64,000 bases of DNA from Eubacteriales bacterium (GTDB lineage Bacteria > Bacillota > Clostridia > Oscillospirales > Butyricicoccaceae), in NCBI GenBank assembly GCA_030524205.1, contig JAUNGZ010000003.1, positions 1 through 64,000 on the forward strand, written 5' to 3'. The translations under genes were made by a program, and so were the position numbers. Below the pieces are notes generated by a model. That model saw only the letters and a program-made list of their open reading frames with translations, did no database searches and had not been told where the DNA came from. Below are positions 1 to 9,500 of the stretch, in pieces (position 1 is the stretch's first letter; each line of letters begins with the position of its first letter).

Positions 1-413
1 GCCACAGCCTTGTGGTTGTGGTCAAAGCGGCGGTTGAAGCCCACCTGGAACTTAACGCCCTTCTCTTCCACCATCGCGAGCAGCGCCTTGATCTTGTCGA
101 TATCGTAGTCGATCGGCTTCTCGCAGAATACGTGCTTGCCGGCCTTGACGGCGGCCATGGAAACGTCGCAGTGGGTGTCGGTCGAGGAGCAGACGAATAC
201 CACGTCTACCTCGGGGTTGTTGATAACGTCCATGAAGTCGGTGGAAACGTTCGTGATCTTGCGTTCTGCCAGCCACTCGCGTGCGCCGGACTTATCCAGC
301 ATCGGGTCCGCGGCGGCGACGACCTGTACGCCCGGTACGCTGTTGATCAGATTGTTGATGTGCAGCTTGCCGATGCGGCCGCAGCCTACTACGCCGATTT
401 TTAAAATGCCCAT
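1..413 (-). CDS. Gfo/Idh/MocA-family oxidoreductase, N-terminal part (cut by window start)
   Basis: Encodes the NAD(P)-binding half of a Gfo/Idh/MocA dehydrogenase, probably inositol 2-dehydrogenase-like. Seen: Rossmann motif GVVGCGRIG at residues 5-13, a stretch ending VFVCSSTDTH, and the family signature EKP followed by a Tyr in EKPIDYD (EKP normally holds the catalytic Lys). About 137 codons are present; the C-terminal substrate domain lies outside the window. The ATG at 413 sits 9 nt after an AAGGAG site; an in-frame ATG at 419 is possible but too close to that site. Divergent from the LacI-type regulator at 736, which probably controls it. Substrate is not determined by this fragment. 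Confidence 0.88.
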   Translation of the reverse strand, partial: MGILKIGVVGCGRIGKLHINNLINSVPGVQVVAAADPMLDKSGAREWLAERKITNVSTDFMDVINNPEVDVVFVCSSTDTHCDVSMAAVKAGKHVFCEKPIDYDIDKIKALLAMVEEKGVKFQVGFNRRFDHNHKAV

Positions 414-447
414 TTTCATTCTCTCCTTCTCATAATAAGGTAATTAC

Positions 448-476
448 ATTATAAACCAGCCGCGCGGACGCTTCAA
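448..476 (-). promoter_or_regulatory. Sigma-A promoter of the oxidoreductase gene
   Basis: On the minus strand TTGAAG (471-476), 17 nt, then TATAAT (448-453). It would start a roughly 25-nt leader in front of the dehydrogenase gene. Confidence 0.65.
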
Positions 477-555
477 GAGCATGGTTCTAATTTCGGCGCA
501 CCGCCCAATTTAAAAGAATACACTTGGTGAAAATGTAGGCGGGCGGGCGGCAAAA

Positions 556-679
556 ACGTGCAAAAAACACCGTGCATTGTGCACATTCGAAAAACGCACA
601 GAATGAAACACAACACATCCCGTGCAGGTGTCTAAAATGCACGGAATCGCTTGTGCGGCGGGTTTGATTGTGATAATAT
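556..679. promoter_or_regulatory. Divergent regulatory region with GTGCA dyads
   Basis: The 322-base gap between the two divergent genes holds a perfect dyad GTGCA-TTG-TGCAC (572-584) and a second, wider one CCGTGCA (620-626) / TGCACGG (638-644), plus a single GTGCA at 558-562. These shared half-sites are candidate operators for the adjacent LacI-type protein. A possible plus-strand promoter TTGTGC (651-656), 17 nt, TAATAT (674-679) follows. Operator assignment is inference. Confidence 0.5.
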
Positions 680-735
680 GGCTGTATCTTGTGAAAATCA
701 AGAGGATCATTATCGCAGATAAAGGGGAATCCGTC

Positions 736-1758
736 ATGAAGGTGACTGCACAGTGGATCGCGGACCAGTGCGGCGTGTCGCGCGGCACGGTTGACCGCGT
801 GGTCAACGGCAGGCCGAACGTCGCGCCCGAGGTGCGCGAACGGGTGCAGAAAATCGTCAATGAATACGGCTATAAGACGCCCGCGCAGCGTCAGGCCACG
901 CGCGCGGGGCGCGGCGCTTACCGCATCGGCGTTATCCTGCCGAGCTGGGACGCGTTTTTCATCCGCCGCATGCGGGAGGGCATCCGCGTGGCAGTGCACC
1001 ATCGCGGCTTTACCGATATCAATGTGCTGGTGGAGGAGCTTAAAAACCGGTCGCACCGTTCCTATTTTGAGGCGATCGGGCGGCTGGAAGAGCGCGGGAT
1101 CGACGGCCTGATCGTCACCGCGCCCGATACGGTCGCCATGGCGGAGGAGATCGACCGGCTGGTCGGCGGCGGCACGCCGGTGGTCACCTGCGATTCCGAC
1201 GTGCATGAAAGCCGCCGGCTGTACCACGTGGGGCAGGATATGGTCAAGTCGGGCCGCGTTGCGGCAGGCCTGCTTGCGCCGTACGCCGCCGGCGGAGAGG
1301 TGCTGGTGGTCACGGGAAACCGTGAGTTTACCGCCCACGGCCTGCGCGTGCGCGGTTTTCTCGACCGCATCCACGAAATCTTCGGGGACAGCGTGCCGTC
1401 AACCGTAATCGAAAGCGTGGAACAGTACGACTTGACGTACGACGGCGTATTGCAGCAGGTGCGGCAAAACCCGCGCATCCGCGGCATATACATGGCAAAC
1501 GAATCGGTCAAGGGCTGCATGAACGCGCTCGAGCGCGCCAAGCCGGCCAAACCCGTGCACGTTGTGTGCCATGACCTGACGCCGCACGCCAGACAGTATT
1601 TAGAGGAAGGGCGGCTGGATTTCATCATTGATCAGGACTTCTCGGCGCAGACCACGCGCGCGATCGAAGTGCTCGCTCATACGCTGCGCACGGGGGAAAC
1701 GCCGCGGCAGAGCATCGAATATATTCACACGAGCATCATCACACGCGAGCTGCTGTGA
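736..1758 (+). CDS. LacI-family transcriptional regulator
   Basis: A 340-aa DNA-binding repressor or activator with an N-terminal LacI helix-turn-helix (residues 4-27, including VSRGTVDRVVNGRP) and a periplasmic-binding-protein-like sensor domain (residues 55-340). The sensor domain resembles the sugar- or polyol-binding type. The ATG at 736 was chosen because it begins directly before the HTH and follows AAAGGGGA; upstream in-frame ATGs lack a binding site. Its position divergent from the dehydrogenase, with GTGCA dyads between, suggests local control of a sugar or inositol pathway. The efflux operon starts only 21 nt downstream and may be co-transcribed. Confidence 0.9.
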   Translation: MKVTAQWIADQCGVSRGTVDRVVNGRPNVAPEVRERVQKIVNEYGYKTPAQRQATRAGRGAYRIGVILPSWDAFFIRRMREGIRVAVHHRGFTDINVLVEELKNRSHRSYFEAIGRLEERGIDGLIVTAPDTVAMAEEIDRLVGGGTPVVTCDSDVHESRRLYHVGQDMVKSGRVAAGLLAPYAAGGEVLVVTGNREFTAHGLRVRGFLDRIHEIFGDSVPSTVIESVEQYDLTYDGVLQQVRQNPRIRGIYMANESVKGCMNALERAKPAKPVHVVCHDLTPHARQYLEEGRLDFIIDQDFSAQTTRAIEVLAHTLRTGETPRQSIEYIHTSIITRELL

Positions 1759-1779
1759 TGGAAAGGAACGAGACACGTT

Positions 1780-3027
1780 ATGAAGCGAACAATCATTGGC
1801 GCGCTGCTGTCGGCCGCGCTGCTCGCGTCGTCGGTGCTGCCGGCGGGCGCGGCGGCGGACGGGAGCGCGCCCGCACCGGAGCTGACGGTCAAGGAAATGG
1901 GGCTGCCCTCGGTGGAGCGCGCGGTGCGCGAAAATAATCCGACCGTGCGTGCGCTGGAAAAACGCGCCGCCGGCATGGATATCGGCTCGGATCTGATGGC
2001 CGAGGCCATGCAGCAGGCCCAAATCATACAGGAGCAGGTCGCCGCATACCAGAAGATGGCGGGTGAGCTCGAGGCCAAGCTGGACGATCCGACTTTGGAC
2101 GAATCGCTCAGAAAGACCTATGAGGCCCAGCTTCAGGTGCTGCAAAGCATGATCGACAGCCTGATGCCGAGCGGCGGGGGAGGCTCGTCCTCCGGCGGAA
2201 GCGACCAGCTTTCGCAGCTTGACGACGCGGTTTACCAGCTGCGCAAGACGGCCGGCTTTACGGCCGATCAGATGTCGTTCGGCGCGCAGAGCATGCTGCT
2301 CGGCATCCGCACCTTGCAGCTGAGCGAGCAGTCGCTCACGCGCCAGATCGCGGCGCTTGACCGCCAGCTTGCCGTTTTGGAGCGCATGCGCTCCCTCGGC
2401 ACGGCCAGCCAGCTGACGCTGGATACCGCGCGGAACGGGCGCGACCAGCTTGCGCGGGCGGTCGACTCGCTGGAGATACAGGCCGAGAGCATGGCGAGCA
2501 GCCTTGCGCTGATGTGCGGCTACGACGCGGGCACGCTGGTTATGCCGTCCGCCCTCAGCCGGGTGTACGAGGGGGACTTGAGCAAAATGTCCCGCGACGC
2601 CGACCGGGAGGAATCGCTGAAAAACAGCTTTGCGATCTGGCAGAAGCGTATCGACCTGCAAACCGCGCAGAATCAGTACGATAAGAGCATCACCGCCACG
2701 GGCTACGCGGTAAAGGCCGCGGAGGACGCGCTGGCGGCCGAGCGGGAATTGGTCGGCGCGGCGTTCGATAACGTTTTTCAAACCGTGAAGGACGCCCGCG
2801 AGGCGCTTAAAGCCGCCGAAACGGAAAAACAGCAGGCGGAGCTCGATTTTTCCACGAGCGCGCTGCAATATAAGCGCGGCATGATTTCGCAGCAGGCGTA
2901 TTTGCAGGCGCAGGACGCTCTGGCGGAAGCCGGGCTGGAAGTGGAAAAAGCGCAGCTTGCGCTGCTCTCCGCGTACAATACCTATGAGTGGGCCAAGCGC
3001 GGGGTCGTTTCCACGCCCACCGCGTGA
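1780..3027 (+). CDS. TolC-family (outer membrane efflux-like) protein, copy 1
   Basis: A 415-aa exported, largely alpha-helical protein. It has a signal peptide (residues 1-25, ending GAAADG) and long heptad-rich coiled-coil stretches typical of the TolC superfamily, interrupted by a Gly/Ser linker near residue 130. The C-terminal part YKRGMISQQAYLQAQDALAE is shared with the next gene. In diderm bacteria TolC forms the outer-membrane duct of efflux pumps; in a monoderm its partner is unclear and it may be a wall-spanning coiled-coil. First gene of an operon with the adaptor and the RND pump. Confidence 0.8.
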   Translation: MKRTIIGALLSAALLASSVLPAGAAADGSAPAPELTVKEMGLPSVERAVRENNPTVRALEKRAAGMDIGSDLMAEAMQQAQIIQEQVAAYQKMAGELEAKLDDPTLDESLRKTYEAQLQVLQSMIDSLMPSGGGGSSSGGSDQLSQLDDAVYQLRKTAGFTADQMSFGAQSMLLGIRTLQLSEQSLTRQIAALDRQLAVLERMRSLGTASQLTLDTARNGRDQLARAVDSLEIQAESMASSLALMCGYDAGTLVMPSALSRVYEGDLSKMSRDADREESLKNSFAIWQKRIDLQTAQNQYDKSITATGYAVKAAEDALAAERELVGAAFDNVFQTVKDAREALKAAETEKQQAELDFSTSALQYKRGMISQQAYLQAQDALAEAGLEVEKAQLALLSAYNTYEWAKRGVVSTPTA

Positions 3028-3044
3028 CCGGAAAGGAGACCACA

Positions 3045-4280
3045 ATGAAAAGATGGATTGCCGCCGTGCTTTCGGCGCTTACCGTATGCAATATCTGCGC
3101 GTTTGCCGCAGACCAAGCGGACCCGACGGACGAGGCTGAGACCGGTCCGGTCAAATTGAGCTTTCAGACGCTCGAGGATACCGTCCGCAAGAACAACGTG
3201 ACGATCAAGGCCAACGACAACACGGTCAAAAACGTCGAGGAGACCGACGTGACGGACGATTATTTCATGCAGTATGTCAAGCTGGCCGATCAGATCGCCG
3301 CGCTGGAAAAAGAGATCAAGAGGCTGGACGCGGCGATGAAGGAATTCTCCGATCAGAGCGATCCCGGCTACCGCGCGCTCAAGGTGCAGCGGGATTCGCT
3401 GAAAAAGAGCCTTGCCAGCCTGCAGGATTCCTACAACGATCTGGACGACGACGAGGACGACGCCAAGGACGAGCACAAGTTCACCGTGGACGGCACCCGC
3501 CGGCAGATGCAGAACGCGGGCGACCTGATCTGCATGAGCGCGGAGAATACGTATATTTCGCTGCAGATGCTCGCCTATTCGCAGAACGATATCGAGCGGA
3601 GCATCGCGCAGCTCGACCGCCAAATTACCGCCGGAAAGATCAGCGTACAGCGCGGCTCGATGAGCCAAAACGCGCTGAAAAGCCTGCAAAGCCAGCGCGA
3701 GGGCCTGCTGGCCAGCCGCAATTCGCTGCGCACGCAGTACGATAATCTGAGCAACACGCTGGCGATCCAGTGCGGCTATCCCACGGGCACCGCGCTGGAA
3801 ACGGAGGCGCTCCCCGCCGTGACGCAGCAGGAGCTTGACGCCGTTCAGTACGACGCCGATCTAGCCGCGGCGCTCGCAAACAGCTACTCCATCTGGTCGA
3901 AGGAGGACGCGGTGCGGCAGGCCTCGGACGCTTACGAGCGCGGGGACACCTATAACCTGTACGCTTACGACGCGGCCAAGATCGCGCTCGACGCGGAAAA
4001 AGAGAATGTGACCGCGTCCTTCCGCAAGCTGCATAAGGCGCTTGAGGAAGCGGAGACCAAGCGAACGGCGGCGCAGGCCGATCTGGAGCTGGCGCAGAAA
4101 AACTACACCTTAAAGAGCACGCAGTACAGCCGCGGCATGATATCCCGCACGGCGTACAGCGACGCACAGGATGCGTTCGCGGCCGCGCAGGAGGCGTACG
4201 GCAGCGCGCAGACCGCGCTGCTTACCGCATACAACAACTACCAGTGGGCCAAGCGCGGCGTCATGAGCGCCGCGGCCTGA
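3045..4280 (+). CDS. TolC-family protein, copy 2
   Basis: 411 aa, paralogous to the preceding gene: same length, signal peptide (residues 1-22), coiled-coil layout, and a nearly identical C-terminal section (YSRGMISRTAYSDAQDAF and WAKRGV). It differs by an acidic insert (LDDDEDDAKDEH) in place of the Gly/Ser linker of copy 1. Starts at an ATG 7 nt after GGAGA, 17 nt after copy 1. Tandem duplication inside one efflux operon suggests a hetero-oligomer or redundant parts. Function is inferred from family and context. Confidence 0.8.
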   Translation: MKRWIAAVLSALTVCNICAFAADQADPTDEAETGPVKLSFQTLEDTVRKNNVTIKANDNTVKNVEETDVTDDYFMQYVKLADQIAALEKEIKRLDAAMKEFSDQSDPGYRALKVQRDSLKKSLASLQDSYNDLDDDEDDAKDEHKFTVDGTRRQMQNAGDLICMSAENTYISLQMLAYSQNDIERSIAQLDRQITAGKISVQRGSMSQNALKSLQSQREGLLASRNSLRTQYDNLSNTLAIQCGYPTGTALETEALPAVTQQELDAVQYDADLAAALANSYSIWSKEDAVRQASDAYERGDTYNLYAYDAAKIALDAEKENVTASFRKLHKALEEAETKRTAAQADLELAQKNYTLKSTQYSRGMISRTAYSDAQDAFAAAQEAYGSAQTALLTAYNNYQWAKRGVMSAAA

Positions 4281-4315
4281 CCCGATGTATGGCAACGATT
4301 AAACGGAGGAACCGA

Positions 4316-5575
4316 ATGAAGAGCAAACGTATTTTGGCTGCGGCGCTTGCCGGCGCACTGGTGTTTGGCATGGGCTGCGGCAAGGCTGACGAGACGGAGG
4401 AGGAAACGCCGAGCAGCACCGCTGTCGAAGTAATCGAGGCCGAGGCGGGCGCAATGAGCGCGGAATACGCGCTGACCGGCAAGGTTGCCGCGGTGAGCGA
4501 GGTGCAGGTGTTCCCGCTGCTGGCGGGACAGGTGCTGACGCTGTCCGCCAAGGAGGGCGGCACGGTGAAGAAGGGCGAAACCCTGTTTACCGTGGATACC
4601 TCGACGGTTACGTCCACGATGGGCGCGCTGCAGCAGTCCTACGCGTCGACCAAGGAAGCGACAAACCGTGCGATCGCGTCCGCGCAGGTGGGCGTGCAGC
4701 AGGCGCAGCACGGCGTGGAGCAGGCGCAGACCGCGCTGGACAACGCCCGGGCGCTGCTTGAGATCGGCGCGGCGGCCGAGCAGGACGTGGTCAGCGCCGA
4801 ACGCGCGCTGCAGCAGGCGCAGGGCTCGGTGGCGCAGGCGCAGGCGGGCGTGGCGCAGGCACAGGCCCAGCAGACCGCTTCCCTTTCGCAGATTCAGGCG
4901 TCGATGGACCAAATCAACTCGCAGGCCAAGCTCGGCACGGTGACAGCGCCGTGCGCCGGCACGGTCACAAAGGTCAATCTGGTGCGCGGCGGCATGGCGT
5001 CGTCCGCGCAGCCGGCGGTCGTGCTCGCGGAGGACGGCAAGGTAGAGGTCAATGTGTCCGTGGCGGAGGACGTGTACACCAATATCAAGGAAGGCGAGAA
5101 CGCCGGCGTCGTCATTTCGTCGGTGTCCGACGAGATGCTGCAAGGCACGATCGCCGCGCTTCCCGCCGCGGCCAACGCGCAGACCAACCTGTACGACGTT
5201 TCGGTCACGCTGCCCGCCGGCGTCAATCCGCCGATCGGCGCGTTCGCCATGGTGACCTTTTACACCAACCGGCGCAGCAATGCCATCCATGTGCCGACCG
5301 AAGCGATCCTGACCGGCGAAAACGACGAACAGTACGTTTTTGTGGTCGATACATACGCGGAGGGAGACACGGCCGTGCGCGTGCCGGTTAAGACCGGTCT
5401 GGTCGGCAACACCGATACCGAGATCACGTCCGGCCTGTCTGCGGGCGACCGCGTGGTTGTCAAGGGACAGTCCTACCTGTCGGACGGCGAGCCCGTCCGC
5501 GTGGTGACGGGCGAGGCCGGCACGGCCTCCGACGGCGCTGACGCGCCCGCCGCAGATAACGGCGGGGAGGGCTGA
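4316..5575 (+). CDS. Efflux RND transporter periplasmic adaptor subunit (HlyD/MFP lipoprotein)
   Basis: 419-aa membrane fusion protein that links an RND pump to an outer component. It has a lipoprotein signal with lipobox FGMGC (Cys21), a biotinyl/lipoyl-like half-motif around residues 55-95 (GQVLTLSAKEGGTVKKG), an Ala/Gln-rich coiled-coil hairpin (residues 110-205), the second lipoyl half (TVTAPCAGTVTKVN), then beta-barrel and membrane-proximal domains to residue 400. The start follows ACGGAGG. The gene ends 5 nt before the pump gene, as expected for an adaptor-pump pair. Confidence 0.93.
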   Translation: MKSKRILAAALAGALVFGMGCGKADETEEETPSSTAVEVIEAEAGAMSAEYALTGKVAAVSEVQVFPLLAGQVLTLSAKEGGTVKKGETLFTVDTSTVTSTMGALQQSYASTKEATNRAIASAQVGVQQAQHGVEQAQTALDNARALLEIGAAAEQDVVSAERALQQAQGSVAQAQAGVAQAQAQQTASLSQIQASMDQINSQAKLGTVTAPCAGTVTKVNLVRGGMASSAQPAVVLAEDGKVEVNVSVAEDVYTNIKEGENAGVVISSVSDEMLQGTIAALPAAANAQTNLYDVSVTLPAGVNPPIGAFAMVTFYTNRRSNAIHVPTEAILTGENDEQYVFVVDTYAEGDTAVRVPVKTGLVGNTDTEITSGLSAGDRVVVKGQSYLSDGEPVRVVTGEAGTASDGADAPAADNGGEG

Positions 5576-5580
5576 ACCCC

Positions 5581-8500
5581 ATGAAAATCGCACAACACTG
5601 TATCAAACACCATGTAATGACCATATTGGTGTATATCCTGATCGCCGTATTCGGCTTTTACTGCTTCCGGTCGCTGCCGCTCGCGCTGATGCCCGATATG
5701 GAGCTTCCCATCGCGATTGTGTACGCTACCTACGCGGGCGCCGGACCGGAGGATATCGAGCAGCAGGTGACCAAGCCGCTTGAGGCGGCCTGCGCGGGGC
5801 TTTCGGGCCTTGACACCCTGTCCTCGAACTCGGCCGAAAACATGTCGATGGTCATCGTGCAGTTTGAGTTCGGCACCAATCTGGATAAGGCGATGACCGA
5901 TATGCGCGACAAGGTCGCGCAGGTCAAATCGGCGCTGCCGGAGGATGTTTCCGACCCGACGGTCATGTCGATCGACCTTGACGCGATGCCGGTCGTCATG
6001 ATCGCGCTGCGCGGCAGCGACCTGTCCACGCTCCAGTCGATCGCGGAGGACGATATTTCGCCCGCGCTCGAACGGCTCGACGGCGTGGCCTCGGTCGACC
6101 TGTCGGGCGGCTATGAGGATGAGATCGCCGTCTACACCGACCCCGCCCGGCTCAAGGGCTTTAACCTGACGATCACCTCGGTCGCGCAGCAGCTCGGCGC
6201 GGATAACATGGCCATTCCGGGCGGCGAGCTGGACAGCGGCTCGCAGACGCTGGCCGTTCGCACGGACGGCGAGTACGAAACGGTGGACGACGTCAAAAAC
6301 GCGCTGATCGCGCTGCCCACCGGCGGCACCGTGCGCCTGAGCCAGATTGCGGACGTCGCCATGCAGCCCAAGGATCAGGACGCGATTTCCAAGGTCAACG
6401 GAGAGGAATGCATCCTGCTTGCGGTCAATAAGCAGTCCGGCTCGAACACGGTGCAGATCGCGGAGCGGGCCAAGGCCGAAATGCAGCGCCTGACGTCGGG
6501 CAACCAGACGCTCGGCTGGGACGTGGTCATGGATCAGTCCGATTTCATCAACATGACGGTCAACAACGCGGTTTCCAACATCATTATGGGCGTGCTGTTC
6601 GCCGCGGTTGTCATTTTCCTATTCCTGCGCGATCTGGGCGCGACGACCGCCATCTCCATTGCAATGCCGGCGTGTATCCTGTTCACCTTTCTGATCATGC
6701 GGGTGAGCGGCATCACGCTGAACATGCTGTCTCTCGGCGGCATCACGCTCGGCGTCGGCATGATCGTGGATAACTCCATCGTCGTGCTGGACAATATTTT
6801 CCGCTACCGGGCGGACGGCTGCGACCGGTGGGAATCCTGCACCAAGGGCGCGGCGGAGGTTTCGATGCCGGTCATCGGCTCGACGCTGACGACCGTGTGC
6901 GTGTTCCTGCCGATCGGCCTGTCCGGCGGCATGACGGGCATGATGTTCAAGGAGTTCTGCATCACGATCGTGGCGCTACTGCTGTCCTCGCTCGTGATCG
7001 CGCTGACGCTGATCCCGCTTTTGTGCTATATCCTGCTTGACCGCGGCGGCAGCCACCGCACACCGCACATTCCCGACGTCAAGGATAAAATTATCATCGA
7101 AAAGCCGCTGATGCGCAAGTACAAGGCCGTGCTGAACCTGCTGATCTCCAAGCGCGCGGTCGGCATGCTGCTGACGCTGGCCATCTGTGTCGGTTCGATC
7201 TTCAGCATCGCGCTGGCGGGCATGGAGCTGATCCCCGATATGGATCAGGGGCAGATCAGCATTGCCGTCGATATGCCGAACGGCTCGGCGATGAAGGACA
7301 CGGCCGCGATCGAGGATCGCATCGTCAAAATCGCGACCGATACCATACCCGAAATCGACTTGATTTACTATTCGACCGGCAGCTCGTCCTCCATGATGTC
7401 GTCCGGTTCGAGCGTGACCATTATGCTGACCGAATTGAAGGACCGCAAACGCTCGGCGGATGAAATCGCCAAGCAGCTGCGCCGGGATCTCGCGGATATC
7501 GCGGGCTGCGAATTGACCGTGTCGAGCGCCAGCATGATGGCGTCGACGGGCGGCTCGGCAATCAGCGTGGAGCTTTCGGGCAAGGACTATGCCGCGCTTG
7601 CCGAAGCGGCGGCCGGCTTGGTAAAGGAAATCCAGAAAATACCCGACGCGGTCAATGTGGAATCGTCCGCGGGCGAGCAGGTGCCGCGCGTTGCGATCAA
7701 GATCGACCGCGAAAACGCCTCCCGCTTCGGCTTGACCGCCGCCTCAATCGGCTCTCTGGTGCGCGGCGAGCTGACCGGCTCGACCGCAACGACGCTCCGC
7801 ATGGGCGGCGAGGAGTACGATGTAACAATTTCGGGCGACAAGAGCGTTTCGCAGAATCTGGACGCGCTCAAATCGCTTCAGCTGCCCACGCCGGTGGGCG
7901 GCACCGTGCCGCTGAGCATGGTTGCAAACGTCTACACCGAGCTGTCCCCGCAGTCGATTTCGCGCACCAACCAGAACGCGACGGTCACCATCACGGGCGA
8001 CTCGGAATCGGGCGACAGCGCGGGCATGAGCCAAAAGGTAGCCGCGCTGATGGCGGACTACGAGCTGCCCGAGGGCGTGGAGTTTGACGACGGCGGGAGC
8101 GCGGCGGCCGATATCGCGGAAACCACGGGCACGCTGATGCTGGCGCTGCTGGTTGCTATCGCGTTGGTGTATTTCGTGCTGGCCTGCCAGTACAACTCGT
8201 TCGTGCTGCCGATCGTCATTATGACCATCCTGCCGATCGGCCTTCTGGGCTCGATGTCCACGCTGTTCTTTACGGGCAATAAGGTGTCCATGGTTGCGCT
8301 GCTGGGCGTGATCATTCTCGCGGGCACGGTCGTCAACTCGTCGATTGTGCTGGTCGACTATATCGAGCAGCGCCGCCGGACGGGCGAGACCAAGAATGAA
8401 GCGATCCTGAACGCCTGTCCGCGCCGTGTGCGTCCGGTGCTGATGACCGCGCTGACCACCATCCTCGGACTCGTGCCGATGGTGTTCTCGGGCGGCGAGG

Positions 8501-8688
8501 GCTCGGAAATGATGAAGCCGATGGGCATCGTCATGATGACCGGCATGGTGATCTCGACCGTTGCCACGCTGTTTATCACCCCGGTCTATTATTCGCTGAT
8601 GGACAGCTTGATTTCCCGCTTCAAAAACCGCAAAAGAAAGCCGAAAAAAGGATTAGGGCTGCTGAAAAGAAAGAATCCGGCGGAATGA
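5581..8688 (+). CDS. RND-family efflux permease (AcrB/HAE1-like)
   Basis: 1,035-aa inner-membrane proton-driven pump of the usual family length (1,030-1,050). TM1 is at residues 13-31, a porter domain follows, TM2-6 cluster at about residues 333-480, and the second half repeats this with TM clusters at about 525-545 and 850-1,000. The TM4 proton-relay site reads GMIVDNSIVV, so the Asp-Asp of AcrB is Asp397-Asn398 here, as in many Firmicutes and Bacteroidota homologues. Exported compound is unknown; drugs, bile salts or lipids are candidates. Last gene of the four-gene efflux operon. Confidence 0.94.
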   Translation: MKIAQHCIKHHVMTILVYILIAVFGFYCFRSLPLALMPDMELPIAIVYATYAGAGPEDIEQQVTKPLEAACAGLSGLDTLSSNSAENMSMVIVQFEFGTNLDKAMTDMRDKVAQVKSALPEDVSDPTVMSIDLDAMPVVMIALRGSDLSTLQSIAEDDISPALERLDGVASVDLSGGYEDEIAVYTDPARLKGFNLTITSVAQQLGADNMAIPGGELDSGSQTLAVRTDGEYETVDDVKNALIALPTGGTVRLSQIADVAMQPKDQDAISKVNGEECILLAVNKQSGSNTVQIAERAKAEMQRLTSGNQTLGWDVVMDQSDFINMTVNNAVSNIIMGVLFAAVVIFLFLRDLGATTAISIAMPACILFTFLIMRVSGITLNMLSLGGITLGVGMIVDNSIVVLDNIFRYRADGCDRWESCTKGAAEVSMPVIGSTLTTVCVFLPIGLSGGMTGMMFKEFCITIVALLLSSLVIALTLIPLLCYILLDRGGSHRTPHIPDVKDKIIIEKPLMRKYKAVLNLLISKRAVGMLLTLAICVGSIFSIALAGMELIPDMDQGQISIAVDMPNGSAMKDTAAIEDRIVKIATDTIPEIDLIYYSTGSSSSMMSSGSSVTIMLTELKDRKRSADEIAKQLRRDLADIAGCELTVSSASMMASTGGSAISVELSGKDYAALAEAAAGLVKEIQKIPDAVNVESSAGEQVPRVAIKIDRENASRFGLTAASIGSLVRGELTGSTATTLRMGGEEYDVTISGDKSVSQNLDALKSLQLPTPVGGTVPLSMVANVYTELSPQSISRTNQNATVTITGDSESGDSAGMSQKVAALMADYELPEGVEFDDGGSAAADIAETTGTLMLALLVAIALVYFVLACQYNSFVLPIVIMTILPIGLLGSMSTLFFTGNKVSMVALLGVIILAGTVVNSSIVLVDYIEQRRRTGETKNEAILNACPRRVRPVLMTALTTILGLVPMVFSGGEGSEMMKPMGIVMMTGMVISTVATLFITPVYYSLMDSLISRFKNRKRKPKKGLGLLKRKNPAE

Positions 8689-8714
8689 TGTCGGTTTGAC
8701 CGGAGAACTTACCG

Positions 8715-8743
8715 TTGCTTTTTTTGCCCGGATACGATATGAT
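8715..8743 (+). promoter_or_regulatory. Sigma-A-like promoter of the lipoprotein gene
   Basis: TTGCTT (8715-8720), 17 nt, TATGAT (8738-8743), just after the efflux pump stop codon. It gives the downstream lipoprotein gene its own start. Confidence 0.5.
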
Positions 8744-8785
8744 AATTGGCGTATAAAGAGGAGCAAAAGAGGGGAGGTAAGCGAA

Positions 8786-9487
8786 ATGAAACGATCTATT
8801 GCTGTTTTGGCGCTTTTTGCGCTGTTTCTGCCCGGCTGCGCGCAGCAGGTCGACGTTGCCGTGCCTAAGGCGGAGGAAGCGCCTCCGGTCAACCCGCAGT
8901 CTCAGGCGCTGACGCGGGCCGAACAGGCGGGGCTGCTCGAGGAGAGCGATCCGAGCGGCATGACCGAGGACGAGGCCCGCGGGCTGCTCGCCGAAGCGAT
9001 CGACGAGACGCAGTACACCATAGACCTGACGGACGAAACGCTTTCCGTGGGCAAGGACGACGCGGCGCATGAATACTATGTGTTTGCGGTCGGGGACGCG
9101 GCGGGCGAGCCGGTCGGCAAGGTCGCGGTCGACCGGGAAACCGGCGAAAAATACAACTACTTAGGCGACGGCGTGCTTGACGAGTACGCGACGTTCCCGC
9201 TGTATGATCCCGCGGCCGACGCGGCGTGCGATTGGGAAGGCGCGTATGCCGGCCCCGCGCTGATGGAGCTTGAAATCCTGCAGGGCGACGCAGATTCCTT
9301 CACCTATCTGTTTTCGGACGGCACGGTGGGAGAAGCTGTGATTTCGGGCAACACCGCCAAATCGGCGGATGGGGAGATCAACTTCCTGTTCGCGGAGGAT
9401 ATCGTTACCGTCGCGGGCGGCGGCTTGACGGGGAATTACACCCCGCAGCCCGCCGATCCGGCCGGTTCTGCCGCAGAAGAGGAATAG
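8786..9487 (+). CDS. Uncharacterised lipoprotein
   Basis: 233 aa with a lipoprotein signal peptide and lipobox FLPGC (Cys17). The mature protein is strongly acidic. A middle section with YYVFAVGDAAGEPVGKVAVD resembles repeats in small surface proteins of Clostridia, but I do not recognise a named family. The ATG follows GGGGAGG. It has its own promoter and ends at a strong bidirectional terminator, so it is probably monocistronic. Its location next to the efflux operon may be incidental. Confidence 0.75.
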   Translation: MKRSIAVLALFALFLPGCAQQVDVAVPKAEEAPPVNPQSQALTRAEQAGLLEESDPSGMTEDEARGLLAEAIDETQYTIDLTDETLSVGKDDAAHEYYVFAVGDAAGEPVGKVAVDRETGEKYNYLGDGVLDEYATFPLYDPAADAACDWEGAYAGPALMELEILQGDADSFTYLFSDGTVGEAVISGNTAKSADGEINFLFAEDIVTVAGGGLTGNYTPQPADPAGSAAEEE

Positions 9488-9500
9488 CCAACTCAATCAA

